From Chryseobacterium gleum (GTDB lineage Bacteria > Bacteroidota > Bacteroidia > Flavobacteriales_D > Crocinitomicaceae), in the NCBI GenBank assembly GCA_945862165.1, contig CAMAXI010000007.1, positions 1-64,000 of the forward strand: a stretch of DNA of 64,000 nt, read 5' to 3'. This document shows, piece after piece, positions 46,449 to 55,509 of the stretch. The notes beneath the pieces were generated by a model. The model saw only the letters and a list, made by a program, of their open reading frames with translations. It was not told where the DNA came from and searched no databases. Each line of letters opens with the position of its first letter. Position 1 is the first letter of the stretch. The translations under genes and the position numbers were made by a program.

Positions 46449-47210
46449 CTATACAGTTCTATTTTTATAAATGAAACTTACCAATTGTTCGCTTTTACGT
46501 ACGGAAACATCTAATTTTTTGCCAGTAGTCATTGTAACTGAATATCCATCCACACGACTGTAGTTTGAGATGTAATTCAAATTGATAAGTGTTGATTTGT
46601 GTATTCTAAAGAAAACAGTGTTGGGTAAAGTTTCTTCTAAATACTTGAGAGTTTTTGTTACCGTAATTTCACGACCTTGAAGTGTTATGATTTTCGAATA
46701 ATTATCCATTCCTTCACAATAAACAATGTTGGATATCTTTTCTAATTCATAGCCAGTTGAAGTTGGGATTGCTATTTTGTTGAATTGCGTTGAATCCGTA
46801 TTTAAGTTTTCTAGCAATGCAGAAATTCGTTGTTGATTGGTAGATGCTGTTTGTTTACGTTCAAGGCGTTTAATAGCATCGTTTAGGTCGATAAAATTGA
46901 TTGGTTTTAATAGGTAATCAATTGCCGAATGTTTGATAGCATCAATCGCATAGTTTTTATGAGCAGTAGTGAAAATGATGTCAAAAAACACATTGTCAAA
47001 GTACTTGAATAACTGAAAACCATCTTCGCCTTTCATTTCAATATCTAAAAAGATAAGTTCTGGATGAAGTTTGTTAATCAATTCCACGCCTTGACTTACA
47101 GATTCCACCGCACCTAAAACAATAAGTTTCGTTCCGAAGTATTGATGGATTAGCTTTTCAAGGAATTCTCTCGCTGGCTTTTCATCATCGATAATAATGC
47201 ATGTAATCAT
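46449..47210 (-). CDS. LytTR-family response regulator
   Basis: The 253-residue protein has a receiver domain with acidic pocket IIDDE, phosphoacceptor D56 in IFLDIEMKGEDG and K102 in YLLKPINF. A C-terminal LytTR DNA-binding domain follows (ETLPNTVFFRIHKSTLINLNYIS, DGYSVTMTTGKKLDVSVRKSE). It is the first gene of a two-gene unit and abuts the kinase gene without a gap. LytTR regulators bind direct repeats upstream of target genes; the likely targets cannot be named. The 270 bp upstream hold no further gene. Confidence 0.94.
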   Translation of the reverse strand: MITCIIIDDEKPAREFLEKLIHQYFGTKLIVLGAVESVSQGVELINKLHPELIFLDIEMKGEDGFQLFKYFDNVFFDIIFTTAHKNYAIDAIKHSAIDYLLKPINFIDLNDAIKRLERKQTASTNQQRISALLENLNTDSTQFNKIAIPTSTGYELEKISNIVYCEGMDNYSKIITLQGREITVTKTLKYLEETLPNTVFFRIHKSTLINLNYISNYSRVDGYSVTMTTGKKLDVSVRKSEQLVSFIYKNRTV

Positions 47211-47489
47211 GTTTAATACTGTAATTGATAAATTCTTATATACTTACGGTAAAACTAAAGTAATTAATTAGAAGTATATTCTTCTATTATTTTTCGTTGG
47301 GATATTTTGGTTAACGATATATTTGGAAGAGGGAGTGTGAAAACTTCCGGGATTTTAGTAGTTTTTAGTTTTAATAAGAACGTAAACTTAAATCTTGTGC
47401 AAGTAATTCATATATCAAAGTGCGAAATTCACGGTTTTTGATACTATATAAGATCAGGTCTACAAATATGACAGATAATTCATAAAATA

Positions 47490-47525
47490 AAAAACCCAGT
47501 AAACACTTAGTATTACTGGGTTTTT
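47490..47525. terminator. Terminator downstream of tRNA-Asn
   Basis: A 13-bp perfect stem AAAAACCCAGTAA/TTACTGGGTTTTT with a 10-base loop lies 5 bp after the tRNA 3' end on the minus strand. Confidence 0.8.
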
Positions 47526-47530
47526 CAATG

Positions 47531-47604
47531 CGCTCTCTCCTGGGCTCGAACCAGGGACCCTCTGATTAACAGTCAGATGCTCTAACCAACTGAGCTAAGA
47601 AAGC
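47531..47604 (-). tRNA. tRNA-Asn (anticodon GTT)
   Basis: Read on the minus strand the 74-base gene folds as a cloverleaf. The acceptor is GCTTTCT/AGAGAGC with one G-U pair, the D-arm is GCTC/GAGC, the anticodon stem is TCTGA/TCAGA with loop CTGTTAA (anticodon GTT), and the T-arm is CCTGG/CCAGG with TTCGAGC. The discriminator base is G73, as expected for Asn. CCA is not encoded. It matches AsnRS at 18596. Confidence 0.95.
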
Positions 47605-47684
47605 ATTTCACAACTCTCACCGAATTGTGAGTGCAAATATATATAAAAAAATTAATTCCAATATATTTTTGCAATTTTTTTTAC

Positions 47685-48134
47685 CTAAAAATCGTCTTCG
47701 TCAATAGAGAAATCTTCTAGTGTTGAGTCAACATATTCATTGTCATCGTTTTCTACTTCGTCGATGATGTCTTCCGTCATGGTGCCGTCAAATTTAGCAG
47801 GACGTAAAATGTTTGTTTGGGCAACATTTAAACGAATTTCTGTTCTTACGAACCCGTCTTCCATCGTATATGCTTTAGCGAAAGGAGAACCAATTAATTC
47901 AACCAATGCACCTTTTTTAAGGAAGTCAAGAATACGTAAATTTGCACCCTCTTTTTTCCAGATAGTACAATTTACCCAAGTAGTTTTTGTTTTCGATTCA
48001 CCAGATCGTTTGTCTCTCCAGTTTTTGTTGTGTGCAACAGGAAAGTTAATTGCTATAACACCTCTATCCATCGTTTTTAGTGTAGCATCTTTTCCAATGT
48101 TTCCGATAAGTCTGGTCTCAAATACTGTAGCCAT
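47685..48134 (-). CDS. ssb: Single-stranded DNA-binding protein
   Basis: The 149-residue protein has the SSB OB-fold (NRVGI-like NIGKDATLKTMDRGVIAINFPVAHN, TTWVNCTIWKKEGANL, GALVELIGSPFAKAY). The family's acidic C-terminal tail ends in EDDF. The tail contacts replication and repair partners. It is a stand-alone gene between tRNA-Asn and a lipoprotein gene. The body is of normal length. Confidence 0.95.
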   Translation of the reverse strand: MATVFETRLIGNIGKDATLKTMDRGVIAINFPVAHNKNWRDKRSGESKTKTTWVNCTIWKKEGANLRILDFLKKGALVELIGSPFAKAYTMEDGFVRTEIRLNVAQTNILRPAKFDGTMTEDIIDEVENDDNEYVDSTLEDFSIDEDDF

Positions 48135-48217
48135 ATTGTTATATATTAATCGTTTAATTGTGAAAATTAAAAAAAGAATTTTGAATATGCAAATTCAATA
48201 GTCTGAAATTATACCAC

Positions 48218-48601
48218 TTATTTTGTATACACATAGACTTTGTGACCATTCATGTTTTGTGTCATTGTAAGGCTGTTATCGGAAATACTTGTAAAATCAT
48301 AGCCTTGGTCGTCGTATCCTCCGTCTGGTTTAGTGCGCGAAATGGTAATAGAACCCGATTTAATGAGCGCATATTTACCATAGGTAACTACTGGGATACT
48401 TTTAGTAGTTTTTGTTTCAGTGATTGTTCCTCCACGACCATCCGGCGCAAAATTCAGTTGTTCCTTATAGTCTATGTTTAAAGCTTTGCCATCAATGGAA
48501 ACTAAATGCCACATGCCTGCAATTTTTTTATTGGTCATTGCCTCGGGGGAGCAAGAGATTAAGGTTGTGAATAATGTTACAAATACAATAATTTTTTTCA
48601 T
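48218..48601 (-). CDS. Small lipocalin-like lipoprotein
   Basis: The 127-residue protein has a lipoprotein signal ending in LISCSPE. It then shows a lipocalin-like pattern: KIAGMWHLVSIDGK at about residue 26, followed by beta strands (SGSITISRTKPDGG, NSLTMTQNMNGHKVYVYTK). Such proteins bind small hydrophobic ligands in the envelope, but nothing in the sequence names the ligand. It lies 32 bp after the FAD oxidoreductase gene, so cotranscription is likely. Confidence 0.65.
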   Translation of the reverse strand: MKKIIVFVTLFTTLISCSPEAMTNKKIAGMWHLVSIDGKALNIDYKEQLNFAPDGRGGTITETKTTKSIPVVTYGKYALIKSGSITISRTKPDGGYDDQGYDFTSISDNSLTMTQNMNGHKVYVYTK

Positions 48602-48633
48602 GGTGGGATTTTTAAGTAAAAATAGAAATCTTT

Positions 48634-49686
48634 TTAGAGTAAACGTTTTTGGTAACGTTGAATATCTATTTCACGATCTAGGATTTTGTCTTCTAGGATA
48701 AAGTCGGACATTTCGCGCGCTAGTAATGGAGCCATGAGGTAACCTTTTGTACCTAAACCATTGAAAATATATAAACCAGGGAAGTTAGCATGTCTTCCCA
48801 TTAAGGGTCTTCTATCCAGAACTGTTGGTCTTATTCCTGCTTCTTGGTCTATTACTTCAAAATTACATGTGGTTAAGTTTTGTAAATGACCAATGAGTTC
48901 CGTGCGTGCTTCTTCGGTTGTGTGTAATGTAGGGTCGTCCCAAGCGTAGGTTGCGCCAACTCGGTAAATAGCGTCTTTTACTGGCAAAGTAAAACATTTT
49001 CGGTTGAGTGATTCTGTGCGCGAAATTTCTTCAGACAGTATGGTCAGTGTCTCTCCTTTGGTTGCTTGTAAGGGCAAATAGTTAAACCAGGGGTTTTCTA
49101 ATCCATGGTACCCTTCACAAAAAATAATTTTTGCAAATTGCTCCCCTTTATACCTTGCATTTTCAGGATCGATATCCGTGTATTGGATTTTTTCGATGCG
49201 TAATCGCTGGGTTTGTTCTAGCCACTTAAAAGCATCCTCTAATAATTGTTTGGTAGAAATATAGGCTGCATTTAATACTTCTCCAGTGCCATAGGTGTTT
49301 ATTACGGTGTTGTTCGTATAGTCCGAATCATCCAGCGGCTTGAGGTATGCTTGGTATTCTTCGATATCCTGTTTTTTTAACCAAAAATCTAATTCTTGTT
49401 GGTGAGCAAATGCGCGTCTAATAGGAATTGGGTGGAAATAAGTTTGTCCCCATTCGTTACTTGCGTCTGCATAAAATTGTTTGGCATAAGGTAAGAATTC
49501 GTCAACCCTCCAACTTTTCGCCATACGTCTGAATACCATCGGATTGATTAGTCCAGCTGCGATGCGGGAACTATAGTTCGTTTCAGCGTCGATTACTTCA
49601 AATGGGATGTTTCGGTTGTCGAGGTGTCTCGCAAGAGCTACTCCAGCGATACCAGCTCCTACTATTAAGACTTTTTTCTTTTCCAT
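48634..49686 (-). CDS. FAD-dependent oxidoreductase (DAO-type)
   Basis: The 350-residue protein has an N-terminal dinucleotide-binding motif VLIVGAGIAGVALARHL and an ETNYSSRIAAGLINP segment. Near the C-terminus it has GIRPTVLDRRPLMGRH and LGTKGYLMAPLLA, typical of the D-amino-acid oxidase/MnmC C-domain family. It should oxidise an amine substrate with FAD, but the substrate is not apparent. Its start codon overlaps the stop of comF by one base, so the two are translationally linked. It has no methyltransferase domain, so it is not a full MnmC. Confidence 0.8.
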   Translation of the reverse strand: MEKKKVLIVGAGIAGVALARHLDNRNIPFEVIDAETNYSSRIAAGLINPMVFRRMAKSWRVDEFLPYAKQFYADASNEWGQTYFHPIPIRRAFAHQQELDFWLKKQDIEEYQAYLKPLDDSDYTNNTVINTYGTGEVLNAAYISTKQLLEDAFKWLEQTQRLRIEKIQYTDIDPENARYKGEQFAKIIFCEGYHGLENPWFNYLPLQATKGETLTILSEEISRTESLNRKCFTLPVKDAIYRVGATYAWDDPTLHTTEEARTELIGHLQNLTTCNFEVIDQEAGIRPTVLDRRPLMGRHANFPGLYIFNGLGTKGYLMAPLLAREMSDFILEDKILDREIDIQRYQKRLL

Positions 49687-50432
49687 TATTTTGCAATTGC
49701 AAGTGTGATAATACTTATTTTAATTTTTGGATTGTATGCTTGAATTTCTCGTACACACGCTTCCAACGTAGCACCTGTTGTAACTACATCATCTACCAAT
49801 GCGATGTGTTTATAGTTTTTTATATTTTTCACATCGATGGTAAAGGTGTTTTGTACATTTTCCCAACGCTTAAATCTTCCTTTTTTTGTCTGACTCTCAC
49901 TGTGCTTACTCTTTTTCAATAGTTTGTCATTGAAGGGAATATTACTTGTTTGTGCGATTCCTTCGGCGAGTAATCGACTTTGGTTATATCCGCGTTGGTA
50001 TTCTTTTTTTGCATGCAATGGAATTGGGATTAAACAATCTACTTGCATGAAAGTTGGTATTTTTAATAGGTTTGTTCCAATACGACTTCCCATTTCTAGG
50101 GCTAATTTTTTTTTGTTTTGGTATTTAATACCATGTAATATTTTTTGGGTGCTTATTTCTTTTTCAAAATGAAGAAGGCTATAGGTTGCTTCCACGGGTA
50201 TTCTTCCCCAGAAAAGTTTATCTAGTTTACTTGCTTCTTGGAACTTTTCGAATTGTGTATAATGAAGATCGTTTTCGCACATGTGACATAGTAGAATTTT
50301 TTTATGTGTTGTTTCTTCTTCACAAATCAAACAGATATTGGGATAGACCAAATGTGTTAAATCTTCTTTCCATTCAACTAATTTTTTTTGCCAAATTCGA
50401 TATACCGATAGTGTTTTAGTGAGTTGCGACAT
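49686..50432 (-). CDS. ComF-family phosphoribosyltransferase-like protein
   Basis: The 248-residue protein has a zinc-finger-like region with two cysteine pairs (CLICEEE and CHMCEND) at about residues 33-56. A type I phosphoribosyltransferase fold follows, with the PRPP motif ALVDDVVTTGATLEACV near residue 210. ComF proteins support DNA uptake in naturally competent bacteria and are also found widely without a known role. It starts a unit with the FAD oxidoreductase. The 372 bp upstream hold only the leader of nrdB and no gene. Confidence 0.88.
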   Translation of the reverse strand: MSQLTKTLSVYRIWQKKLVEWKEDLTHLVYPNICLICEEETTHKKILLCHMCENDLHYTQFEKFQEASKLDKLFWGRIPVEATYSLLHFEKEISTQKILHGIKYQNKKKLALEMGSRIGTNLLKIPTFMQVDCLIPIPLHAKKEYQRGYNQSRLLAEGIAQTSNIPFNDKLLKKSKHSESQTKKGRFKRWENVQNTFTIDVKNIKNYKHIALVDDVVTTGATLEACVREIQAYNPKIKISIITLAIAK

Positions 50433-50804
50433 GTGTAAACAATTTGATGTTAAAAAGGCTCTATTTTTTTTCTTGACAGGTGTTTGTTTATGCTGTAAAT
50501 TTATACAAATCTCTTGTAATATTAAGTGAGTAAAAAACTTGAGTTATTTTAAAATATTTATCGACAAAATGATTTAATTGGTTGTGAATATCTTTTAAGT
50601 CGTCGATAAAACTTGTTTTTCTTCGGAAGGACAAGGAGTTTAGAAAACCGTTGTTGAAAACGTTTGTGTTTTGTGAATTTCTTTAATTGCAAGAACTGAT
50701 TTTAATGACAATTTTTGTAACCCCGTTACTAATTCATCTCAAACAAATGAGAAGTGTTTTTAACAAAAAAATAGATTAATAATAGATTACTTAATTAATA
50801 TAGT
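50433..50804. other. Intergenic region between divergent comF and nrdB
   Basis: These 372 bp contain no ORF with coding character on either strand and no hairpin terminator. I saw no match to the NrdR box or to a complete TTTG/TAnnTTTG promoter that I could defend. It presumably carries both promoters. Confidence 0.5.
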
Positions 50805-51782
50805 ATGAATCACGTAGAACCAATTTTAACACCTAACGAAGGAAGGTTTGTGTTGTTTCCTATACAGCATGATGATATTTGGTCTTTTTATAAAAAAGCG
50901 GAAGCAAGTTTTTGGACTGCAGAGGAGATTGATTTGTCGACAGATATACTTGATTGGGAGAATAAGTTGAATGATAATGAAAAACATTTCGTTAAACATA
51001 TTCTTGCATTTTTTGCTGCTTCTGACGGGATTGTAAATGAAAATTTGGCAGAGAATTTTTTATCAGAAGTGCAATATACGGAAGCTAAGTTTTTCTATGG
51101 TTTTCAAATTACGATTGAGAATATTCACTCAGAAACGTATTCTTTGTTGATTGATACCTTAATCAAGGATTCTGCAGATAAGAAATACTTGTTTAATGCG
51201 ATCGATACAATGGCTTGTGTTCGTAAGAAAGCAGATTGGGCATTACGTTGGATTGAGCAAGGAACATTTGCGCAACGTTTGGTAGCTTTTGCAGCGGTAG
51301 AAGGTATTTTCTTTTCTGGATCTTTCTGTTCTATTTTCTGGTTGAAAAAACGCGGTTTAATGCCAGGGTTAGGATTCTCCAATGAGTTGATTTCAAGAGA
51401 TGAAGGTCTACATTGTGATTTTGCTTGTTTGTTGTACAATAATCATATTGAAAATAAGTTAGATAAAAAAGAGGTAGAGCAAATCATCTTGGATGCAGTC
51501 GAAATTGAAAAAGAATTTATTTTGGATGCGCTTCCTGTAAAATTGATTGGAATGAATAGTGACTTAATGTCGCAATACATTGAATTCGTTGCAGATAGAT
51601 TACTTGTTGAGTTAGGGAATGATAAAGTATACAACGCAACAAACCCATTTGACTTCATGGATATGTTGTCGATTCAAGGTAAATCTAATTTCTTTGAGAA
51701 ACGAGTAGCGGAATACCAAAAAGCTGGTGTTATGAACAGTGGGAATGACAACCACGGGTTTAGTATGGATGAAGATTTTTAA
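50805..51782 (+). CDS. nrdB: Ribonucleotide reductase small subunit (class I)
   Basis: The 325-residue protein carries the di-iron ligands D74, E105, H108, E166, E200 and H203 and the radical tyrosine Y112 in the [13 protein letters not shown] segment, like the eukaryotic-type R2 proteins. It generates the radical used by NrdA to reduce ribonucleotides. It is followed after 37 bp by nrdA, the reverse of the usual A-B order of some genera but common here. The C-terminal tail (MDEDF) resembles the peptide that docks on NrdA. Confidence 0.96.
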   Translation: MNHVEPILTPNEGRFVLFPIQHDDIWSFYKKAEASFWTAEEIDLSTDILDWENKLNDNEKHFVKHILAFFAASDGIVNENLAENFLSEVQYTEAKFFYGFQITIENIHSETYSLLIDTLIKDSADKKYLFNAIDTMACVRKKADWALRWIEQGTFAQRLVAFAAVEGIFFSGSFCSIFWLKKRGLMPGLGFSNELISRDEGLHCDFACLLYNNHIENKLDKKEVEQIILDAVEIEKEFILDALPVKLIGMNSDLMSQYIEFVADRLLVELGNDKVYNATNPFDFMDMLSIQGKSNFFEKRVAEYQKAGVMNSGNDNHGFSMDEDF

Positions 51783-51819
51783 TATAAAAAACAAATTACC
51801 CTTAAAATAGATTAAAGAT

Positions 51820-54198
51820 ATGTATGTAGTTAAAAGAGATGGACGAAAGGAGGCAGTGAAATTCGACAAAATCACCGCACGAATTATTAAAATGTGTTAC
51901 GGTTTGGATCCGTTAGTAAGTCCAGAAGCGGTAGCGATGAAAGTGATTGAAGGTATTTATGATGGTGTTACTACTTCTGAGTTAGACAACTTAGCAGCAG
52001 AAACAGCAGCAGCAAAAACAATCGACCACCCAGATTATGCGCTATTAGCATCTAGAATTGCAGTTTCTAACTTACACAAAGAAACAAAGAAGTCATTTTC
52101 AGAAGTGATGGAGGATTTATACACTTATGTAGATCCAAAAACGAATCAACCAGCATCTTTGTTGGCGGAGGATGTATATAATGTAATCATGGAAAACCGT
52201 GAAGTACTTGATTCTAGTATCATTTACGACCGTGATTTCAAATACGATTACTTTGGATTTAAAACATTGTCGAGATCTTATTTATTACGCTTAAACGGAG
52301 AAATTGCTGAACGTCCACAGCAAATGTTGATGCGTGTTTCTGTTGGTATCCATAAGGGGGATATTAACGAAGCAATCAAAACGTACAATTTAATGTCAGA
52401 AGGTTGGTTTACACATGCTACACCAACTTTATTCAACGCTGGAACACCAAAACCACAAATGTCGTCTTGTTTCTTGTTAACCATGAAAGAAGATAGTATT
52501 GATGGTATTTACGATACATTAAAATCATGTGCTAAGATTTCACAATCTGCAGGTGGTATTGGTTTAGCTATTCACGATATTCGTGCTACTGGTTCATACA
52601 TTAAAGGTACAAATGGTGCTTCCAATGGTATCGTACCGATGTTACGTGTATTTAATGATACAGCAAGATACGTAGATCAAGGTGGAGGAAAACGTAAAGG
52701 TTCTTTCGCTGTATACATCGAGCCTTGGCATGCGGATGTTTTTGATTTCTTAGATTTAAAGAAAAATCACGGAAAAGAAGAGCAACGTGCACGTGATTTA
52801 TTCTTCGCATTGTGGATTCCAGATTTATTCATGAAACGTGTGGAAAGTAATGGCGATTGGACCTTAATGTGTCCAAACGAATGTCCAGGTCTTTCGGATA
52901 CACACAGTGCTGAATTTGAAGCGTTGTACATGAAATATGAGGCAGAAGGAAAAGGAAGAAAAACAATCAAAGCACAAGATTTATGGTTCAAAATTTTAGA
53001 ATCACAAATTGAAACTGGTACTCCTTACATGTTGTACAAAGATGCTGCGAATGCTAAATCTAACCAACAAAATTTAGGTACTATCAAGTCTTCGAACTTG
53101 TGTACAGAAATTATTGAATATACTGCACCAGATGAGGTAGCTGTATGTAACTTAGCTTCTTTAGCATTGCCAAAATTCGTAACAGAAGATGGTCAATTTG
53201 ATCACAATAAATTATTCGAAGTTACTTACCAAGCAACTGTGAACTTAAATAGAATCATTGATGGAAACTACTACCCAGTAGAAGAAGCAAGAAATTCGAA
53301 CATGCGTCACCGTCCAATTGGATTAGGAGTTCAAGGATTAGCAGATGCATTTATTATGATGCGTTTCCCATTCGAATCTCCTGAAGCAAAACAATTGAAT
53401 GCGGAGATTTTCGAAACAATCTATTACGCTGCAATGACTGCATCGAAAGATTTAGCGAAAAAAGAAGGTGCATACGAAACGTTCCAAGGTTCTCCTTTAT
53501 CTAAAGGTGTGTTCCAATTCGATATGTGGAATGTTACGCCATCTACTCGTTGGGAATGGGATGTATTACGTAAAGAAGTAATGGAATTTGGAGCAAGAAA
53601 CTCTTTGTTATTAGCGCCAATGCCAACAGCTTCTACAGCGCAAATCTTAGGAAACAACGAATGTTTTGAGCCATATACTTCTAACATTTACACACGTCGT
53701 GTACTTTCTGGTGAGTTTATTATCGTAAACAAACACTTATTGAAAGATTTAGTAAAAGAAGGTCTTTGGAATAAAGATATGCGTTCTAAATTAATGGCTT
53801 CTAACGGTTCTGTTCAAAATATCGTGGAAATTCCAACGCATTTGAAAGAATTATACAAAACAGCTTGGGAGATTTCTCAAAAAGCAATTGTTGATTTAGC
53901 TGCCGATCGTGGTGCTTATATCTGTCAATCCCAATCCTTGAACATCTTCATGGAAAATGCAAACTTCGGAAAATTAACTTCGATGCACTTCTACGGTTGG
54001 AAACAAGGATTGAAAACAGGAATGTACTACTTACGTACGAAAGCTGCTACGGATGCAATTAAATTCACAGTAGATAAAGCATTTACTTCTGAGCCAGAAA
54101 TTAACAAAGTACCAGTTGCTGCATTAACAAAAGAAGGACAAGAAGCAATTGCTTGTTCATTGGACGATCCAGAAAACTGTGAAATGTGTTCAGGGTAG
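51820..54198 (+). CDS. nrdA: Ribonucleotide reductase large subunit (class I)
   Basis: The 792-residue protein starts with an ATP-cone ([22 protein letters not shown]), implying allosteric activity control by ATP/dATP. The catalytic barrel includes the [25 protein letters not shown] region. The C-terminal cysteine pair CEMCSG is the thioredoxin- or glutaredoxin-reduced shuttle. It makes deoxynucleotides with NrdB, encoded just upstream. A hairpin terminator closes the unit. Length and motifs are normal. Confidence 0.96.
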   Translation: MYVVKRDGRKEAVKFDKITARIIKMCYGLDPLVSPEAVAMKVIEGIYDGVTTSELDNLAAETAAAKTIDHPDYALLASRIAVSNLHKETKKSFSEVMEDLYTYVDPKTNQPASLLAEDVYNVIMENREVLDSSIIYDRDFKYDYFGFKTLSRSYLLRLNGEIAERPQQMLMRVSVGIHKGDINEAIKTYNLMSEGWFTHATPTLFNAGTPKPQMSSCFLLTMKEDSIDGIYDTLKSCAKISQSAGGIGLAIHDIRATGSYIKGTNGASNGIVPMLRVFNDTARYVDQGGGKRKGSFAVYIEPWHADVFDFLDLKKNHGKEEQRARDLFFALWIPDLFMKRVESNGDWTLMCPNECPGLSDTHSAEFEALYMKYEAEGKGRKTIKAQDLWFKILESQIETGTPYMLYKDAANAKSNQQNLGTIKSSNLCTEIIEYTAPDEVAVCNLASLALPKFVTEDGQFDHNKLFEVTYQATVNLNRIIDGNYYPVEEARNSNMRHRPIGLGVQGLADAFIMMRFPFESPEAKQLNAEIFETIYYAAMTASKDLAKKEGAYETFQGSPLSKGVFQFDMWNVTPSTRWEWDVLRKEVMEFGARNSLLLAPMPTASTAQILGNNECFEPYTSNIYTRRVLSGEFIIVNKHLLKDLVKEGLWNKDMRSKLMASNGSVQNIVEIPTHLKELYKTAWEISQKAIVDLAADRGAYICQSQSLNIFMENANFGKLTSMHFYGWKQGLKTGMYYLRTKAATDAIKFTVDKAFTSEPEINKVPVAALTKEGQEAIACSLDDPENCEMCSG

Positions 54199-54224
54199 AA
54201 CTTGAGATTATGACTTATAAATTG

Positions 54225-54255
54225 AGCGACTTCGGAAACGGAGTCGCTTTTTTTG
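54225..54255 (+). terminator. Terminator of the nrdBA operon
   Basis: AGCGACTT/GAGTCGCT (one G-T pair) with an 8-base loop is followed by seven T residues, 27 bp after the nrdA stop. Confidence 0.8.
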
Positions 54256-54280
54256 TGTATATGAAATTATTACTGTGATC

Positions 54281-55501
54281 TTAAAACAATACCACCCGAT
54301 CAAAAAACTTCTTATAGCGATCGGTACTCATAAACTTATTACCACCGTAACAGCTTAATTTAATTAGTTTTCCTTTATAGATGAAAACACGTCTCCAGCA
54401 ATGTCCCGTTCCATAGACGTATGCAAGTCCTTCATAGGCTTGAATTCCATTTTGGATTGTTAGTTCTTGAATCTTCGTTTGTTCGGGTGCATTGAAAATA
54501 CTTTCTACGTATTTAGAGAGGTTGTAATTTTTTCCAACACGTTCACTTTCGATTAGGTAGGTATTTCCTTGACCCATTTCTCGATAAACAATTTCTTCGT
54601 AGTTATCTTCTTTTTTCACAAAAGGTTTACCTCCAAATTGCACACTAATTCCAGAGGTAGGGTCAGCATAGGTAAAGCTGTTTTGTTTCTGGATTTCTTT
54701 AGCTGCTTCTATTGGTTCTTCTGCATAGGTTGCATTCACCTGTTGTACTTTGTAGCCACGGTCCTTTAGGATTTGTAGAATACCAGTCGGGCCAGCCAAA
54801 TGCGAGGCGCCTACGGCAATAAACAGACTGTTTTTTTTGCAAAGTGTATCAATTCCATCTGCCATGATAAAGTTACGCTCGTTAATCATCCATTGATAGC
54901 CATCTTTGGTAGCGGAAAGTTGACGTTCCATCATTTCGCGAATTCGCTCAATATTTCCCGAAAGGTATATTTCCATCAATTTTTCCTGACTTAACTTATC
55001 TGTTGGGGAACTGATACCCAATATGCGCGATTTATTAATTAAAGCGTATGCTGCTAATTGATCTTCAATGGATTCAAGTGTATAACACTTTTTGTTCAGG
55101 TTATACGCAAGTAGTTGCAGGTATAAGTCTAAAAATTGTGGACGACCATCTTCTGAACCATAATTTGTTTTTGTAGCACGTTTACTCGTTGTGTATGGCG
55201 TTCCAGCGGCATCAAATTCAAAACTAGGGGTATTAGCGCGGGTGTCTAATTCAGCAAACATACTGTATATATCTGCCTCAATAACAACTGCCTCTGAACG
55301 AAGAAGTACACTGTAGGTACTGTCTGAAAATTTAAATACACGAGGATCATTCGAATGATAGGTTCCAAAGATATAACTCGGTTTTTTGAGTTTTCTCCCT
55401 GAGATTTTCCATAATAATTGATTGGGATTGCTAGACATGGTTTGTGCTGACACATCGAAATATGTCGCTACAAAAACCAAAAACAGTAAGCAATTACGCA
55501 T
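54281..55501 (-). CDS. TraB/GumN family protein
   Basis: I start at ATG 55501 (MRNCLLFLVFVATYFDVSAQ), which gives a signal peptide; the listed ORF begins at a TTG that lies inside the polA stop region. The 406-residue protein has the family motifs KPSYIFGTYHSNDPRVF near residue 44 and AVGASHLAGPTGILQIL near residue 235. Conserved Glu and His residues in this fold suggest a metal-dependent hydrolase, but no substrate has been shown. A C-terminal extension of ~120 residues of unknown fold follows. It lies 8 bp after polA and is probably cotranscribed. Confidence 0.85.
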   Translation of the reverse strand: MRNCLLFLVFVATYFDVSAQTMSSNPNQLLWKISGRKLKKPSYIFGTYHSNDPRVFKFSDSTYSVLLRSEAVVIEADIYSMFAELDTRANTPSFEFDAAGTPYTTSKRATKTNYGSEDGRPQFLDLYLQLLAYNLNKKCYTLESIEDQLAAYALINKSRILGISSPTDKLSQEKLMEIYLSGNIERIREMMERQLSATKDGYQWMINERNFIMADGIDTLCKKNSLFIAVGASHLAGPTGILQILKDRGYKVQQVNATYAEEPIEAAKEIQKQNSFTYADPTSGISVQFGGKPFVKKEDNYEEIVYREMGQGNTYLIESERVGKNYNLSKYVESIFNAPEQTKIQELTIQNGIQAYEGLAYVYGTGHCWRRVFIYKGKLIKLSCYGGNKFMSTDRYKKFFDRVVLF

Positions 55502-55509
55502 TGTATATC

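Noticed and set aside
47318-47325. TATATTTG promoter box upstream of the tRNA region on the plus strand
   Set aside because: The -33 partner spacing is 18 and no plus-strand gene or RNA with a matching end follows.
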